Below are positions 7,180 to 15,502 of a stretch of 64,000 nucleotides of DNA, piece after piece. The stretch is from Hyphomicrobiales bacterium (GTDB lineage Bacteria > Pseudomonadota > Alphaproteobacteria > Rhizobiales > Aestuariivirgaceae). The notes beneath the pieces were generated by a model, which saw only the letters and a list, made by a program, of their open reading frames with translations, was not told the origin of the DNA and did not search any database. Both the position numbers and the translations under genes were made by a program. The number at the start of each line of letters is the position of its first letter. Positions within the stretch are counted from its first letter, which is position 1. Location of the stretch: contig JACPNZ010000041.1 in assembly GCA_016185245.1 (NCBI GenBank), positions 1 through 64,000 of the forward strand, read 5' to 3'.

Positions 7180-8182
7180 GGAAATTCCCGACCCGCGCGA
7201 GGTCGACTGGCATCCGCGGCGGCGAACGACGCTGCATGGCCATGGCGAGGCGGGCGAGAATTTCCTGCGTGCCTGGCGGTCGGGCAAGCTGCATCATGCC
7301 TGGCTCATATCGTGGCGGCGCGGCATCGGCAAGGCAACGCTGGCCTATCGTTTGGGGCGGTTTCTGCTGGCCCATCCCGCCGCCGATGCCACGTCTCTCC
7401 AGGTCGCGGCCGAGGACCGGGCGGCGCGGCAGGTCGAGGCGGCGACCCATCCAGACCTCTTCGTGCTGCAACGGGCCTTCGATGGCAAGAAGATCAAGTC
7501 CGAGATCGCCGTGGACGACGCCCGGGGGGCAAATGACTTCTTCGCCCACACGGCGGTGACCGGCGGCTGGCGGGTGGCGGTGGTCGATGCCGCCGACGAT
7601 CTCAACGTCGCGTCCGCCAATGCGCTCCTGAAGCTCATCGAGGAGCCGCCACGGCGGAGCATCATCCTGATCGTCACCCACCGGCCCGGCGCCCTGCTCA
7701 GGACCATAAGGTCGCGCTGCATCGAGCTGCCGCTGGCGCCGCTTTCGCTTTCCGATACTCTGGCGGTGCTGCGTGAAATTCCGCCCACCGCCACAACCGC
7801 CAGCGAAGCGTTGACCCGGGCGGCCGAATTGTCGGAAGGGAGCCCCGGACGGGCCCTCGATCTGGTCGAGTCCAAGGGTGCCAAGTTGTTCGCCGACCTG
7901 AAGGCGAAGCCGCAGCTGACGAAGGCTCGCTGCGTCGAACTGAGCCAGGCCTTCGGCGGCCGCGACAGTGCCGCGGACTACCAGGTGTTCGCGGAACTTC
8001 TGGTCGGCTGGATCGCCGACACGGCACGCCAGCGCGGGCTTTCCGGCGGCGGGGCAGGGCTCGCCAAGGCCCATGACGACATCGTCTATTCCCTTCGCCA
8101 AACGGATGCCCTAAACCTCGACCGCCGCCAGACGGTCGTCGATGCGCTTCTGCTGCTGGAGGCAGCACTCAAGGCCTCCTGA
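7172..8182 (+). CDS. holB: DNA polymerase III subunit delta prime
   Basis: A 336-residue clamp-loader subunit. The start is a GTG at 7172, inside the last codons of tmk, giving [11 protein letters not shown]. The AAA+ region shows [13 protein letters not shown] as a degenerate P-loop (typical of delta prime, which does not hydrolyse ATP), [11 protein letters not shown], and the sensor-1/SRC segment [11 protein letters not shown]. It loads the sliding clamp on DNA together with tau/gamma and delta. The C-terminal collar region is less conserved. Overlap with tmk suggests coupling. Confidence 0.94.
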   Translation: MAEEIPDPREVDWHPRRRTTLHGHGEAGENFLRAWRSGKLHHAWLISWRRGIGKATLAYRLGRFLLAHPAADATSLQVAAEDRAARQVEAATHPDLFVLQRAFDGKKIKSEIAVDDARGANDFFAHTAVTGGWRVAVVDAADDLNVASANALLKLIEEPPRRSIILIVTHRPGALLRTIRSRCIELPLAPLSLSDTLAVLREIPPTATTASEALTRAAELSEGSPGRALDLVESKGAKLFADLKAKPQLTKARCVELSQAFGGRDSAADYQVFAELLVGWIADTARQRGLSGGGAGLAKAHDDIVYSLRQTDALNLDRRQTVVDALLLLEAALKAS

Positions 8183-8201
8183 TCCGCAACCGACTGAAAC
8201 G

Positions 8202-9755
8202 ATGAGCAAACCGAAGTTCTACATCACCACGGCGATTTCCTATCCCAACGGGGCGCCGCATATCGGGCACGCCTATGAGGTGCTGGCGACCGATGCGCTG
8301 GCCCGCTTCAAGCGGCTTGACGGCTATGACGTGTTCTTCCTCACCGGTACCGACGAGCACGGCCAGAAGATCCAGCAGACGGCGGCCAAACAGGGCAAGA
8401 CCGCGGCGGCCTTCGTCGACGAGATGGCGCCTTTGTTCCGCGCCATGGTCGGGGTGCTGGGCTGTTCCAACGACGACTTTATCCGCACCACCGAGGCCCG
8501 CCACAAGGCGACGGTCACCGCTCTTTGGAAAAAGATGCAGACGAACGGCGACATCTATCTGTCGAAATATGCCGGCTGGTATTCGGTGCGCGACGAGGCC
8601 TTCTATGGCGAGGACGAGCTCGAGGAGCAGCGCGACGGCAAGAAATTCGCGGTGAAGACCGGCACGCCGGTCGAGTGGGTCGAGGAGGAGAGCTACTTTT
8701 TCAAGCTCTCGGCCTATCAGGAGAAATTGCTCAGACTCTATGCCGATCAGCCCGACTTCATCGGCCCGCCGGAACGGCGCAATGAGGTCACGAGCTTCGT
8801 CAAGGGCGGGTTGCAGGATCTGTCGGTGTCGCGCACCACCTTCGACTGGGGCATTCCGGTGCCCGATGCGCCGGGCCACATCATGTATGTATGGGTCGAT
8901 GCGCTGACCAACTATCTCTCGGCCACTGGCTGGCCCGAGAAATCCCCGCGCAGCGGCTTCTGGCCGGCCGACGTTCACATCATCGGCAAGGATATCGTGC
9001 GCTTCCACGCGGTCTATTGGCCAGCCTTCCTGATGAGTGCCGGGTTGCCGCTGCCGAAGCGGGTGTTCGGCCACGGCTTCCTGTTCAACCGCGGCGAGAA
9101 GATGTCGAAGTCGGTGGGCAATGTGATCGCCCCCGCCGATCTGGTGGCGCGCTATGGCGTCGACCAGCTACGCTACTTCTTCCTGCGCGAAGTGCCCTTC
9201 GGCCAGGACGGCAACTACAGCCATGAGGCGATCGTCGCCCGCATCAATGCCGATCTCGCCAACGATCTCGGCAATCTCGCCCAGCGGTCCCTGTCGATGA
9301 TCGCCAAGAACTGCGGTGGCGTGGTTCCGGCCATGGGACCGATGAGCGCTGCCGACCGGGAGATTGTCGCTGCCGCCGATGGCTTGCTGGCCGAGGTGCG
9401 CGCCCACCACGAGACCCAGGCGATCAATAAAGCACTCGATGCGATCTGGAAGGTGGTGGCGGATGCCAACCGCTACTTCGCCGGCGAAGCCCCCTGGGCG
9501 CTGAAGAAGACCGATCCCGCCCGCATGGCGGCGGTGCTGCATGTGACGGCGGAAGTTCTGCGCATTGTCGGCATCATGGTGCAGCCCTACATGCCGCCGG
9601 CGGCGGCCAAACTGCTTGACAGCCTGGCGGTCCCGGTCGATCGGCGAAACTTCGCCGACCTCGGCGCAAGGCTGACGGCAGGCGTTGCGCTGCCGCCTCC
9701 CGCCGCCATATTCCCGCGCTATGTGGAGGAGGGGGAAACCCCGGCCAAGGTCTGA
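8202..9755 (+). CDS. metG: Methionyl-tRNA synthetase
   Basis: A 517-residue class I aminoacyl-tRNA synthetase. The HIGH signature is H20-I-G-H23 ([12 protein letters not shown]) and the KMSKS loop is K300-M-S-K-S304. The TGTDEHGQK segment and the tryptophan-rich DYxVWVDAL-like region ([16 protein letters not shown]) are as expected for MetRS. It is the short form without the C-terminal tRNA-binding domain, as is common in Rhizobiales. It starts 19 bases after holB. Confidence 0.97.
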   Translation: MSKPKFYITTAISYPNGAPHIGHAYEVLATDALARFKRLDGYDVFFLTGTDEHGQKIQQTAAKQGKTAAAFVDEMAPLFRAMVGVLGCSNDDFIRTTEARHKATVTALWKKMQTNGDIYLSKYAGWYSVRDEAFYGEDELEEQRDGKKFAVKTGTPVEWVEEESYFFKLSAYQEKLLRLYADQPDFIGPPERRNEVTSFVKGGLQDLSVSRTTFDWGIPVPDAPGHIMYVWVDALTNYLSATGWPEKSPRSGFWPADVHIIGKDIVRFHAVYWPAFLMSAGLPLPKRVFGHGFLFNRGEKMSKSVGNVIAPADLVARYGVDQLRYFFLREVPFGQDGNYSHEAIVARINADLANDLGNLAQRSLSMIAKNCGGVVPAMGPMSAADREIVAAADGLLAEVRAHHETQAINKALDAIWKVVADANRYFAGEAPWALKKTDPARMAAVLHVTAEVLRIVGIMVQPYMPPAAAKLLDSLAVPVDRRNFADLGARLTAGVALPPPAAIFPRYVEEGETPAKV

Positions 9756-9758
9756 GCC

Positions 9759-10541
9759 ATGCTGGTTGTCGATAGCCACTGCCACCTCGACTATGAGGGG
9801 CTCGCCGAGCGGCTGCCCGAGGTGATCGCGGCCGCCCATGGGGCCGGCGTCGGCTTGATGGTGTCGATCTCGACCCGAGTACGGAAATTTGACCGCCTGC
9901 TCCGTATAGCCGAAGAAAACGCAAGCGTTTACTGTACGATAGGGACCCATCCTCATAATGCTCATGAGGAGCTCGACGTGACCGTGGCGGAGCTGGTGCG
10001 GCTAGCCCAGCATCCCAAGGTGGTCGGCATCGGCGAGGCGGGACTCGACCATCATTACGACTTCTCGCCACGCGATGCCCAGGAGCAGGGCTTCCGCCGG
10101 CACATCGCTGCGGCTCGCGAAACCGGCCTGCCGCTCATTATCCACAGCCGCGAGGCCGAGGCTGACACGGCCCGCATCCTCGAGCAGGAAATGGCGAAGG
10201 GCGTGTTCAAGCCGCTGCTCCACTGCTTCACGTCGGATGTGTCGTTGGCCCGGGTCGGGCTGGCGCTCGGGGCCTATGTGTCGTTCTCCGGCATTCTCAC
10301 TTACAAGAGCGCGGAAAATCTGCGGCAGGTTGCTGCCGAGGTTCCGCTCGACCGGCTGCTGGTCGAGACCGATGCGCCTTACCTAGCGCCAGTGCCTTAT
10401 CGCGGCAAGACCAACGAGCCGGCCTTTGTGGTGAAGACGCTGGCCGCGCTGGCCCAGGTGAAAGGCCGGCCCGTCGAGGAGATGGCGCAGATCACCACCG
10501 ATAATTTCTTCCGGCTGTTCTCCAAGGTGCCGCGACCATGA
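9759..10541 (+). CDS. TatD family hydrolase (metal-dependent DNase)
   Basis: A 260-residue TIM-barrel metal hydrolase of the TatD/YcfH type. The ligands appear in order: H7-C-H9 (DSHCHLD), GEAGLDHHYD, HSREAEAD, LHCFTSD and VETDAPYLAP. Family members act as 3'-5' exonucleases or DNases, but the physiological substrate is usually unknown. The neighbouring MBL gene overlaps its stop as ATGA. The gene starts only 3 bases after metG. Confidence 0.93.
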   Translation: MLVVDSHCHLDYEGLAERLPEVIAAAHGAGVGLMVSISTRVRKFDRLLRIAEENASVYCTIGTHPHNAHEELDVTVAELVRLAQHPKVVGIGEAGLDHHYDFSPRDAQEQGFRRHIAAARETGLPLIIHSREAEADTARILEQEMAKGVFKPLLHCFTSDVSLARVGLALGAYVSFSGILTYKSAENLRQVAAEVPLDRLLVETDAPYLAPVPYRGKTNEPAFVVKTLAALAQVKGRPVEEMAQITTDNFFRLFSKVPRP

Positions 10542-11332
10542 CCGTGACCCTCACCATACTGGGCTGCGGTTCCTCGGGCGGGGTGCCGCGGATCGGCGGC
10601 GACTGGGGCCGCTGCGATCCGGCCGAACCGAAAAACCGTCGGCGGCGCTGCTCGGTGCTGCTGACCAAGGGGGCCGCCGCCAGCACCACCCGCGTCCTCA
10701 TCGATACTTCACCCGATATGCGCGAGCAGATGCTCGAGGCCAAGGTAGGCGATCTCGACGGCGTGCTCTATACCCACGAACATGCCGACCACACCCACGG
10801 CATTGACGAGCTTCGCGGCTACTTCCTCAGGCGTCGGGCCCGCATCCCGGTCTGGGCCGACGAACCCACCGGCCATATGCTGATGAGCCGTTTCAGCTAT
10901 TGCTTCTATACCGCGCCGGGCAGCGACTATCCGCCGATCTTGCATTTGAACCGGCTGGTGGCGGGCCACAAGGTGGCGGTCGGCGGTGCCGGCGGCGAGA
11001 TCGAGGCCCTGCCGATCCGGCTGCATCACGGCACCATCGAGGCCCTCGGGTTTCGCATTGGTTCCACGGCCTATTCGCCCGACCTCAACGGCATTCCCGA
11101 CGAAAGCCTGCCGCTGCTCGAAGGCCTCGACCTGTGGATCGTCGATGCCCTGAAACGCACACCGCATCCAAGCCATCTGAGCCTGCCCGAGACGCTGCGC
11201 TGGATCGAGCGCCTGGCGCCCAAGCGCGCCATCATCACCAACATGCACCTCGACATGGATTACGCCACCTTGCGACGCGAGCTGCCGGCCAACATCGAAC
11301 CGGCCTATGACGGGCTGACGTTGCAGATTTGA
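10538..11332 (+). CDS. MBL-fold metallohydrolase (PhnP-like)
   Basis: A 264-residue metallo-beta-lactamase fold protein. The metal motif T79-H-E-H-A-D-H85 (THEHADHTHGID) is intact, with further histidines at LRLHHG-like and NMHLDMD positions. The N-terminus LTILGCGSSGGVPRIG is typical of the PhnP/RNase Z-like branch. Possible roles are cyclic phosphodiesterase or nuclease; no phosphonate genes are nearby, so phnP is not assigned. It closes the dacA-to-MBL run of tightly packed genes. Confidence 0.9.
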   Translation: MTVTLTILGCGSSGGVPRIGGDWGRCDPAEPKNRRRRCSVLLTKGAAASTTRVLIDTSPDMREQMLEAKVGDLDGVLYTHEHADHTHGIDELRGYFLRRRARIPVWADEPTGHMLMSRFSYCFYTAPGSDYPPILHLNRLVAGHKVAVGGAGGEIEALPIRLHHGTIEALGFRIGSTAYSPDLNGIPDESLPLLEGLDLWIVDALKRTPHPSHLSLPETLRWIERLAPKRAIITNMHLDMDYATLRRELPANIEPAYDGLTLQI

Positions 11333-11453
11333 GGGCAGCATCGCTGGGGCAACGTGTCGTGAAACTCTGCGCCCGATGCTGTGGCTTTGAAACCCACCAC
11401 AATCAATTGAAATTCTTACAATATGAGGGAAATTTCACAATCAAAAAATATTC

Positions 11454-11469
11454 CATAATATATATTATG
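11454..11469. promoter_or_regulatory. AT-rich perfect 16-bp palindrome upstream of mazG
   Basis: CATAATATATATTATG is a perfect palindrome in a local AT-rich stretch (about 11390-11475) within otherwise GC-rich DNA, 68 bases before the mazG start. It could be an operator for a dimeric repressor, or a melting element. I do not recognise the regulator. The rest of 11333-11536 shows no gene. Confidence 0.45.
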
Positions 11470-11536
11470 CGAATGATAGACGGGAGGCGGCCGATAGCGG
11501 TTGGCGCAGGCACGACTGCCCCGCTATAGGAGCCCC

Positions 11537-12331
11537 ATGAGCTCCGACCCCTCCGCCATGGACCCGCGCCGCATCGAGACGTTACGTGCCATCATGAAGG
11601 CGCTGCGTCAGCCGCAGACCGGCTGCCCGTGGGACCTCGAGCAGGATTTCGCGACGATCGCGCCCTATACCATCGAGGAAGCCTATGAGGTGGCCGATGC
11701 CATCGCCCGGGGTTCGCGGGCCGATCTGTGCGAGGAGCTTGGCGATCTCCTGCTCCAGACCGTCTATCACGCCCAGATGGCCGAAGAGGAAGGCTCATTC
11801 TCCTTCGACGATGTGATCGAGGCTATCTGCCGCAAGATGATCCGCCGCCATCCCCATGTGTTCGGCGACGATGAGGCCCGGTCGGCAAAGCTCGCCAAGG
11901 GCTTCTGGGAAGAGATGAAGGCAAGGGAGCGCGATGGCAAACCGGCGGGTGGACTGCTCGACGCCGTGCCCGTCGCCCTCCCCGGCCTGACGCGAGCGGT
12001 GAAACTGCAGGCCAAGGCGGCAAAGGTCGGCTTCGACTGGCCGTCAGTCGACAATGTCTATGACAAGATCGCCGAAGAAGTGGCCGAGTTCCGCGCCGCA
12101 CCGGCGGAGAAGCGCCAGGAGGAATATGGCGACCTGCTCTTCGCCATAGCCAATGTCGCCCGCCATCTCGGTATCGATCCGGAAGCGGCACTGCGCGTCG
12201 CCAACCGCAAGTTCGAGCGCCGCTTCGCCCATATCGAGGAGCAACTCGCCTCGCGCGGCAAGACCCCGGCGCAATCGGATCTGACGGAGATGGACGCTCT
12301 CTGGGACGAGGCCAAGCGCGCCGGGAAGTAG
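11537..12331 (+). CDS. mazG: Nucleoside triphosphate pyrophosphohydrolase MazG
   Basis: A 264-residue all-alpha NTP pyrophosphatase that hydrolyses (d)NTPs to monophosphates and PPi. Two MazG domains are visible, each with acidic metal-binding helices: YTIEEAYEVADAI...DLCEELGDLLLQ in the first half and IAEEVAEFRAAP...EEYGDLLFA in the second. GCPWDLEQ near residue 30 is characteristic. The ATG at 11537 is preceded by AGGAG at the right distance; an upstream in-frame TTG at 11501 is less likely. It is convergent with hflX. Confidence 0.95.
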   Translation: MSSDPSAMDPRRIETLRAIMKALRQPQTGCPWDLEQDFATIAPYTIEEAYEVADAIARGSRADLCEELGDLLLQTVYHAQMAEEEGSFSFDDVIEAICRKMIRRHPHVFGDDEARSAKLAKGFWEEMKARERDGKPAGGLLDAVPVALPGLTRAVKLQAKAAKVGFDWPSVDNVYDKIAEEVAEFRAAPAEKRQEEYGDLLFAIANVARHLGIDPEAALRVANRKFERRFAHIEEQLASRGKTPAQSDLTEMDALWDEAKRAGK

Positions 12332-12342
12332 GAAGGGGTGCC

Positions 12343-13731
12343 CTACTCCGCCGCCGTACGCGTCGGCGTTGAGGCCTTGCGCATCATCTTGCCGAAGCGG
12401 GCGGCGGCCTGGCCGGCCACGTCGGCGGTCAGCCTGACATTGAAACGGATGCGGCCGTCGGCGAAATTCTTGCGGGCCAGCACTTCGCCGCGCCTGTGCA
12501 GCCAAGCCTGGCCCTTGCCGTCGCCGGCATCGAGATAGACCTCATAGATCGTGTCGCCGGCGCCGAGCCTTGCTTCGATCACGGCGAGGAGCCGGCCGAT
12601 GCCTTCACCGGTGACCGCCGAAAGCAGCACGCAGGCTTCCTTGCGGGCCGCCTGGGCCAGGCGGGCCGCCCGCGTTTCGGCATCGAGCAAATCGAGCTTG
12701 TTCCACACCTCGATGATGCGGCTGAGGCGGTCCTCGCCGAGGCCGAGCTCGGCAAGCACCCGGGAGACGTCGGCGGCCTGGGCCTCGGTCTCGGCGTGGC
12801 TCACGTCGCGCACATGCAGAATGACGTCGGCTTCGAGTACCTCCTCCAGCGTGGCGCGGAAGGCAGCGATCAGCGTGGTCGGCAGATCGGAGATGAAGCC
12901 CACCGTATCCGACAGGATCACCTTGCGGCCGTGCGGCAGATCGATCACCCGCATGGTGGGATCGAGAGTGGCGAAGAGCAGGTCCTTGGCCAGGACGGCA
13001 GCCCCGCTCAGCCGGTTGAACAGGGTCGACTTTCCGGCATTGGTGTAGCCGACGAAAGCCACGACCGGATAGGGCACCCGCGCCCTGCCCTTGCGATGTA
13101 GCGCCCGGGTCTTGACCACCGATTCCAGTTGCTTCTCGATGCGGGCGATGCGTTCCTCGATCAGGCGCCGGTCGGCTTCGAGCTGGCTTTCGCCGGGGCC
13201 GCCGAGGAAGCCGAAGCCGCCGCGCTGGCGTTCGAGATGGGTCCAGCTCCTGACCAGCCGGCTCTTCTGATACTGCAAGTGGGCGAGTTCGACCTGCAAT
13301 ATGCCTTCGCGGGTCGAGGCTCTCCGCCCGAAAATCTCGAGAATGAGGCCGGTGCGGTCGAGTACCTTGGTCTCCCAGGCCTTTTCCAGGTTGCGCTGCT
13401 GGATGGGCGAAAGCTGGGCATTGACGACGACCAGTTCGGCTTCCTTCTCCTTGGCCAGACCGGCGACTTCATCGACCTTGCCGGACCCAAGAAGGGTTGC
13501 CGGCCGCGCTGCGGCGAGCGGGGCAATGATCGTGGCGGCGATCTCGAGGTCGATTGCCTGGGCCAGGCCCACCGCCTCGGCCAGCCGGGTTTCGGCATTG
13601 CGCTCGCTCGTTGCCGCGGCCTTGTGCCGGCTGCGGCGTTCGACATGCACCACAATGGCACGGGTCGCGGACGGGCCCTCGATTTGGAAGGAAACCCCGC
13701 CGGCCGGGCCTGCCCGCCGCCTGGTTGTCAC
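12343..13731 (-). CDS. hflX: GTPase HflX
   Basis: A 462-residue ribosome-binding GTPase. The N-terminal HflX domain includes [20 protein letters not shown]. The G domain has the G1 motif [15 protein letters not shown]3 DTVGF and G4 WNKLDLLD. HflX rescues stalled ribosomes under stress. The start is a GTG at 13731 overlapping the hfq stop (GTGA), so hfq and hflX are translationally coupled, a widely conserved pair. Confidence 0.95.
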   Translation of the reverse strand: MTTRRRAGPAGGVSFQIEGPSATRAIVVHVERRSRHKAAATSERNAETRLAEAVGLAQAIDLEIAATIIAPLAAARPATLLGSGKVDEVAGLAKEKEAELVVVNAQLSPIQQRNLEKAWETKVLDRTGLILEIFGRRASTREGILQVELAHLQYQKSRLVRSWTHLERQRGGFGFLGGPGESQLEADRRLIEERIARIEKQLESVVKTRALHRKGRARVPYPVVAFVGYTNAGKSTLFNRLSGAAVLAKDLLFATLDPTMRVIDLPHGRKVILSDTVGFISDLPTTLIAAFRATLEEVLEADVILHVRDVSHAETEAQAADVSRVLAELGLGEDRLSRIIEVWNKLDLLDAETRAARLAQAARKEACVLLSAVTGEGIGRLLAVIEARLGAGDTIYEVYLDAGDGKGQAWLHRRGEVLARKNFADGRIRFNVRLTADVAGQAAARFGKMMRKASTPTRTAAE

Positions 13732-13973
13732 CCGTTTGCCGTTTCTTCGTCGAACAGGCTGATCGGGCCGCCCGGCATGATGGTCGAGATGGCGTGCTTG
13801 TAGACCAGCTGCGACATGCCATCGCGGCGCAAGAGGACGCAGAAATTGTCGAACCAGGTGATGACACCCTGCAGCTTCACGCCGTTCACCAGAAACACCG
13901 TGACCGGCACTTTCTGCTTGCGCACATGATTGAGGAACGTGTCCTGGAGGTTCTGCGGTTTTTCTTGGGCCAT
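13728..13973 (-). CDS. hfq: RNA chaperone Hfq
   Basis: An 81-residue Sm-like protein forming hexamers that pair small RNAs with mRNAs. Sm1 is the [19 protein letters not shown] region and Sm2 the characteristic YKHAIST motif. The C-terminal tail is short, as usual in alphaproteobacteria. Overlaps hflX by 4 bases. It lies directly downstream of ntrX on the same strand; from memory a trkA gene lies between them in Sinorhizobium, and none is seen here. Confidence 0.97.
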   Translation of the reverse strand: MAQEKPQNLQDTFLNHVRKQKVPVTVFLVNGVKLQGVITWFDNFCVLLRRDGMSQLVYKHAISTIMPGGPISLFDEETANG

Positions 13974-14052
13974 TGCTCTTCTCTTGCTGTTGGGCCGGTG
14001 TGGCGGGTCAAGGCTAGCACAATTCGCGGCCGCGGAAAATTACCCCCGGATG

Positions 14053-14097
14053 ACGATGACTTTTGACGGTATCGTCGTCCATATGCTGGCGCATGAT
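14053..14097. repeat. Dispersed repeat copy 2 (between ntrX and hfq)
   Basis: This segment matches the reverse complement of 5291-5358 in two blocks: ACGATGACTTTTGACGG (16 of 17 bases) and TATCGTCGTCCATATGCTGG onward (about 24 of 28). The part that would complete a hairpin in copy 1 is absent here. It directly abuts the ntrX stop codon. No function is apparent. Confidence 0.65.
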
Positions 14098-14100
14098 GCG

Positions 14101-15489
14101 CTATGCCACCTCCTCCTCACCCCGCCCGGGGAGGCCGAGGAGCTTGATCTTGCGATGCAGTGCCGAACGTTCCATGCCGATGAACAGGGCAGTGCGCGAA
14201 ATGTTGCCGCCGAAGCGGGAAAGCTGGGCGGTGATGTAGTCGCGCTCGAAGGCCTCGCGGGCATCGCGCAGCGGCATGACCAGGAGATTCTCGATGGTGA
14301 GACCGCCGCCGTTCATGCCGGAGGCGGTGACGTCCGAGGGCAGCATGGCGGCACTGATGTCGCTTGCCGGATCGCCGGCAGCGAGGATCATGATGCGCTC
14401 GACGTTGTTCTTGAGCTCGCGGACGTTGCCCGGCCAGTCCCTGGTCTGCAGGGTGGCAAGGGCATCCTCGGCAATGCGGCGCAAGGGCTGGCCGGCGGCC
14501 AGCGAGTAGCCGCGGGAAAAATGGCTGACCAGTTCGGGAATATCTTCTCGCCGGTCGGAGAGCGGCGGCACATAGACCGGCACGACGCCGAGGCGGTGAT
14601 AGAGGTCCTCGCGGAAGCGCCCCTCGGCGATCAGCAGGGGAAGGTCGCGGCTGGTCGAGGAAACGACCCGCACGTCGACCTTGACCTTCTTGGCCCCGCC
14701 CACCCGCTGGAAGGTCTGGTCGACAAGCACGCGTAGCACCTTGCCCTGGGTCTCGAGCGGCATATCGGCAAGCTCGTCGATGTAGAGGGTGCCGCCATGG
14801 GCCTCTTCCAGGGCGCCGACCCGGCGGGCGGCACCGCCGCCGTCCTCGACCCCGAAGAGCTCCTCCTCCATGCGGTCGGGCGCCATGGTGGCGGCACTCA
14901 ACGTCACGAACGGACCGTCCGCACGAGTCGACAGGGCATGCAGGCTGCGTGCCGCGAGCTCCTTGCCGGAGCCCATCGGACCGGTGATCAGCACTCGGCT
15001 GTTGGCCGGGGCAATCTTCTTGAGAAGATGGCGGAGCTGGCGCATGGCCGGCGAGGAGCCCATGAGTTCCGCATCGGCCCCGGCCCGGCCCTTCAATTCC
15101 TCGTTCTCGCGCTTCAGCCGCGAGGCTTCGAGTGCCCGGCCCACCACCAGGATAAGCTTGTCGGCCTTGAAGGGTTTTTCGAGATACTCGTAGGCGCCGC
15201 GCTTGATCGCCGCCACCGCCGTCTCGATGTTGCCATGGCCCGAGATGATCACCACCGGCACGTCCGGGTGCTTTTCCTTGATCACTACAAGAAGATCCAG
15301 GCCGTCGAGGCGCGAGCCCTGCAGCCAGATATCGAGGACGATGAGCGATGGGCGGCGCAGATTGACCTCGGCGAGGGCGGCATCGCTGTTGTGGGCCAGG
15401 CGGGTCTCGAAACCCTCGTCCTGAAGGATGCCGGCGATCAGCTCGCGGATGTCGGCCTCGTCGTCGACAATGAGAATGTCAGATGCCAT
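14101..15489 (-). CDS. ntrX: Nitrogen assimilation response regulator NtrX
   Basis: A 462-residue NtrC-family regulator. The receiver domain has D53 as phosphorylation site (SLIVLDIW). The AAA+ domain has a P-loop GPMGSGKELAARS and GGTLYIDELADMPLETQG, but the sigma54-contacting GAFTGA loop is missing (ELFGVEDGGGAARRVGALEE at that position), as I know it for NtrX. The C-terminal Fis-type helix-turn-helix is FGGNISRTALFIGMERSALH. I chose the ATG at 15489, 13 bases after the ntrY stop, because it gives the expected N-terminus MASDILIVDDEAD. Partner of NtrY. Confidence 0.95.
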   Translation of the reverse strand: MASDILIVDDEADIRELIAGILQDEGFETRLAHNSDAALAEVNLRRPSLIVLDIWLQGSRLDGLDLLVVIKEKHPDVPVVIISGHGNIETAVAAIKRGAYEYLEKPFKADKLILVVGRALEASRLKRENEELKGRAGADAELMGSSPAMRQLRHLLKKIAPANSRVLITGPMGSGKELAARSLHALSTRADGPFVTLSAATMAPDRMEEELFGVEDGGGAARRVGALEEAHGGTLYIDELADMPLETQGKVLRVLVDQTFQRVGGAKKVKVDVRVVSSTSRDLPLLIAEGRFREDLYHRLGVVPVYVPPLSDRREDIPELVSHFSRGYSLAAGQPLRRIAEDALATLQTRDWPGNVRELKNNVERIMILAAGDPASDISAAMLPSDVTASGMNGGGLTIENLLVMPLRDAREAFERDYITAQLSRFGGNISRTALFIGMERSALHRKIKLLGLPGRGEEEVA

Positions 15490-15502
15490 CGGGTTCACCC
15501 AT

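Noticed and set aside
10538-11332. Assignment of the MBL gene as phnP
   Set aside because: The fold matches the PhnP branch, but no phosphonate or C-P lyase genes are nearby, so the specific role is not supported.
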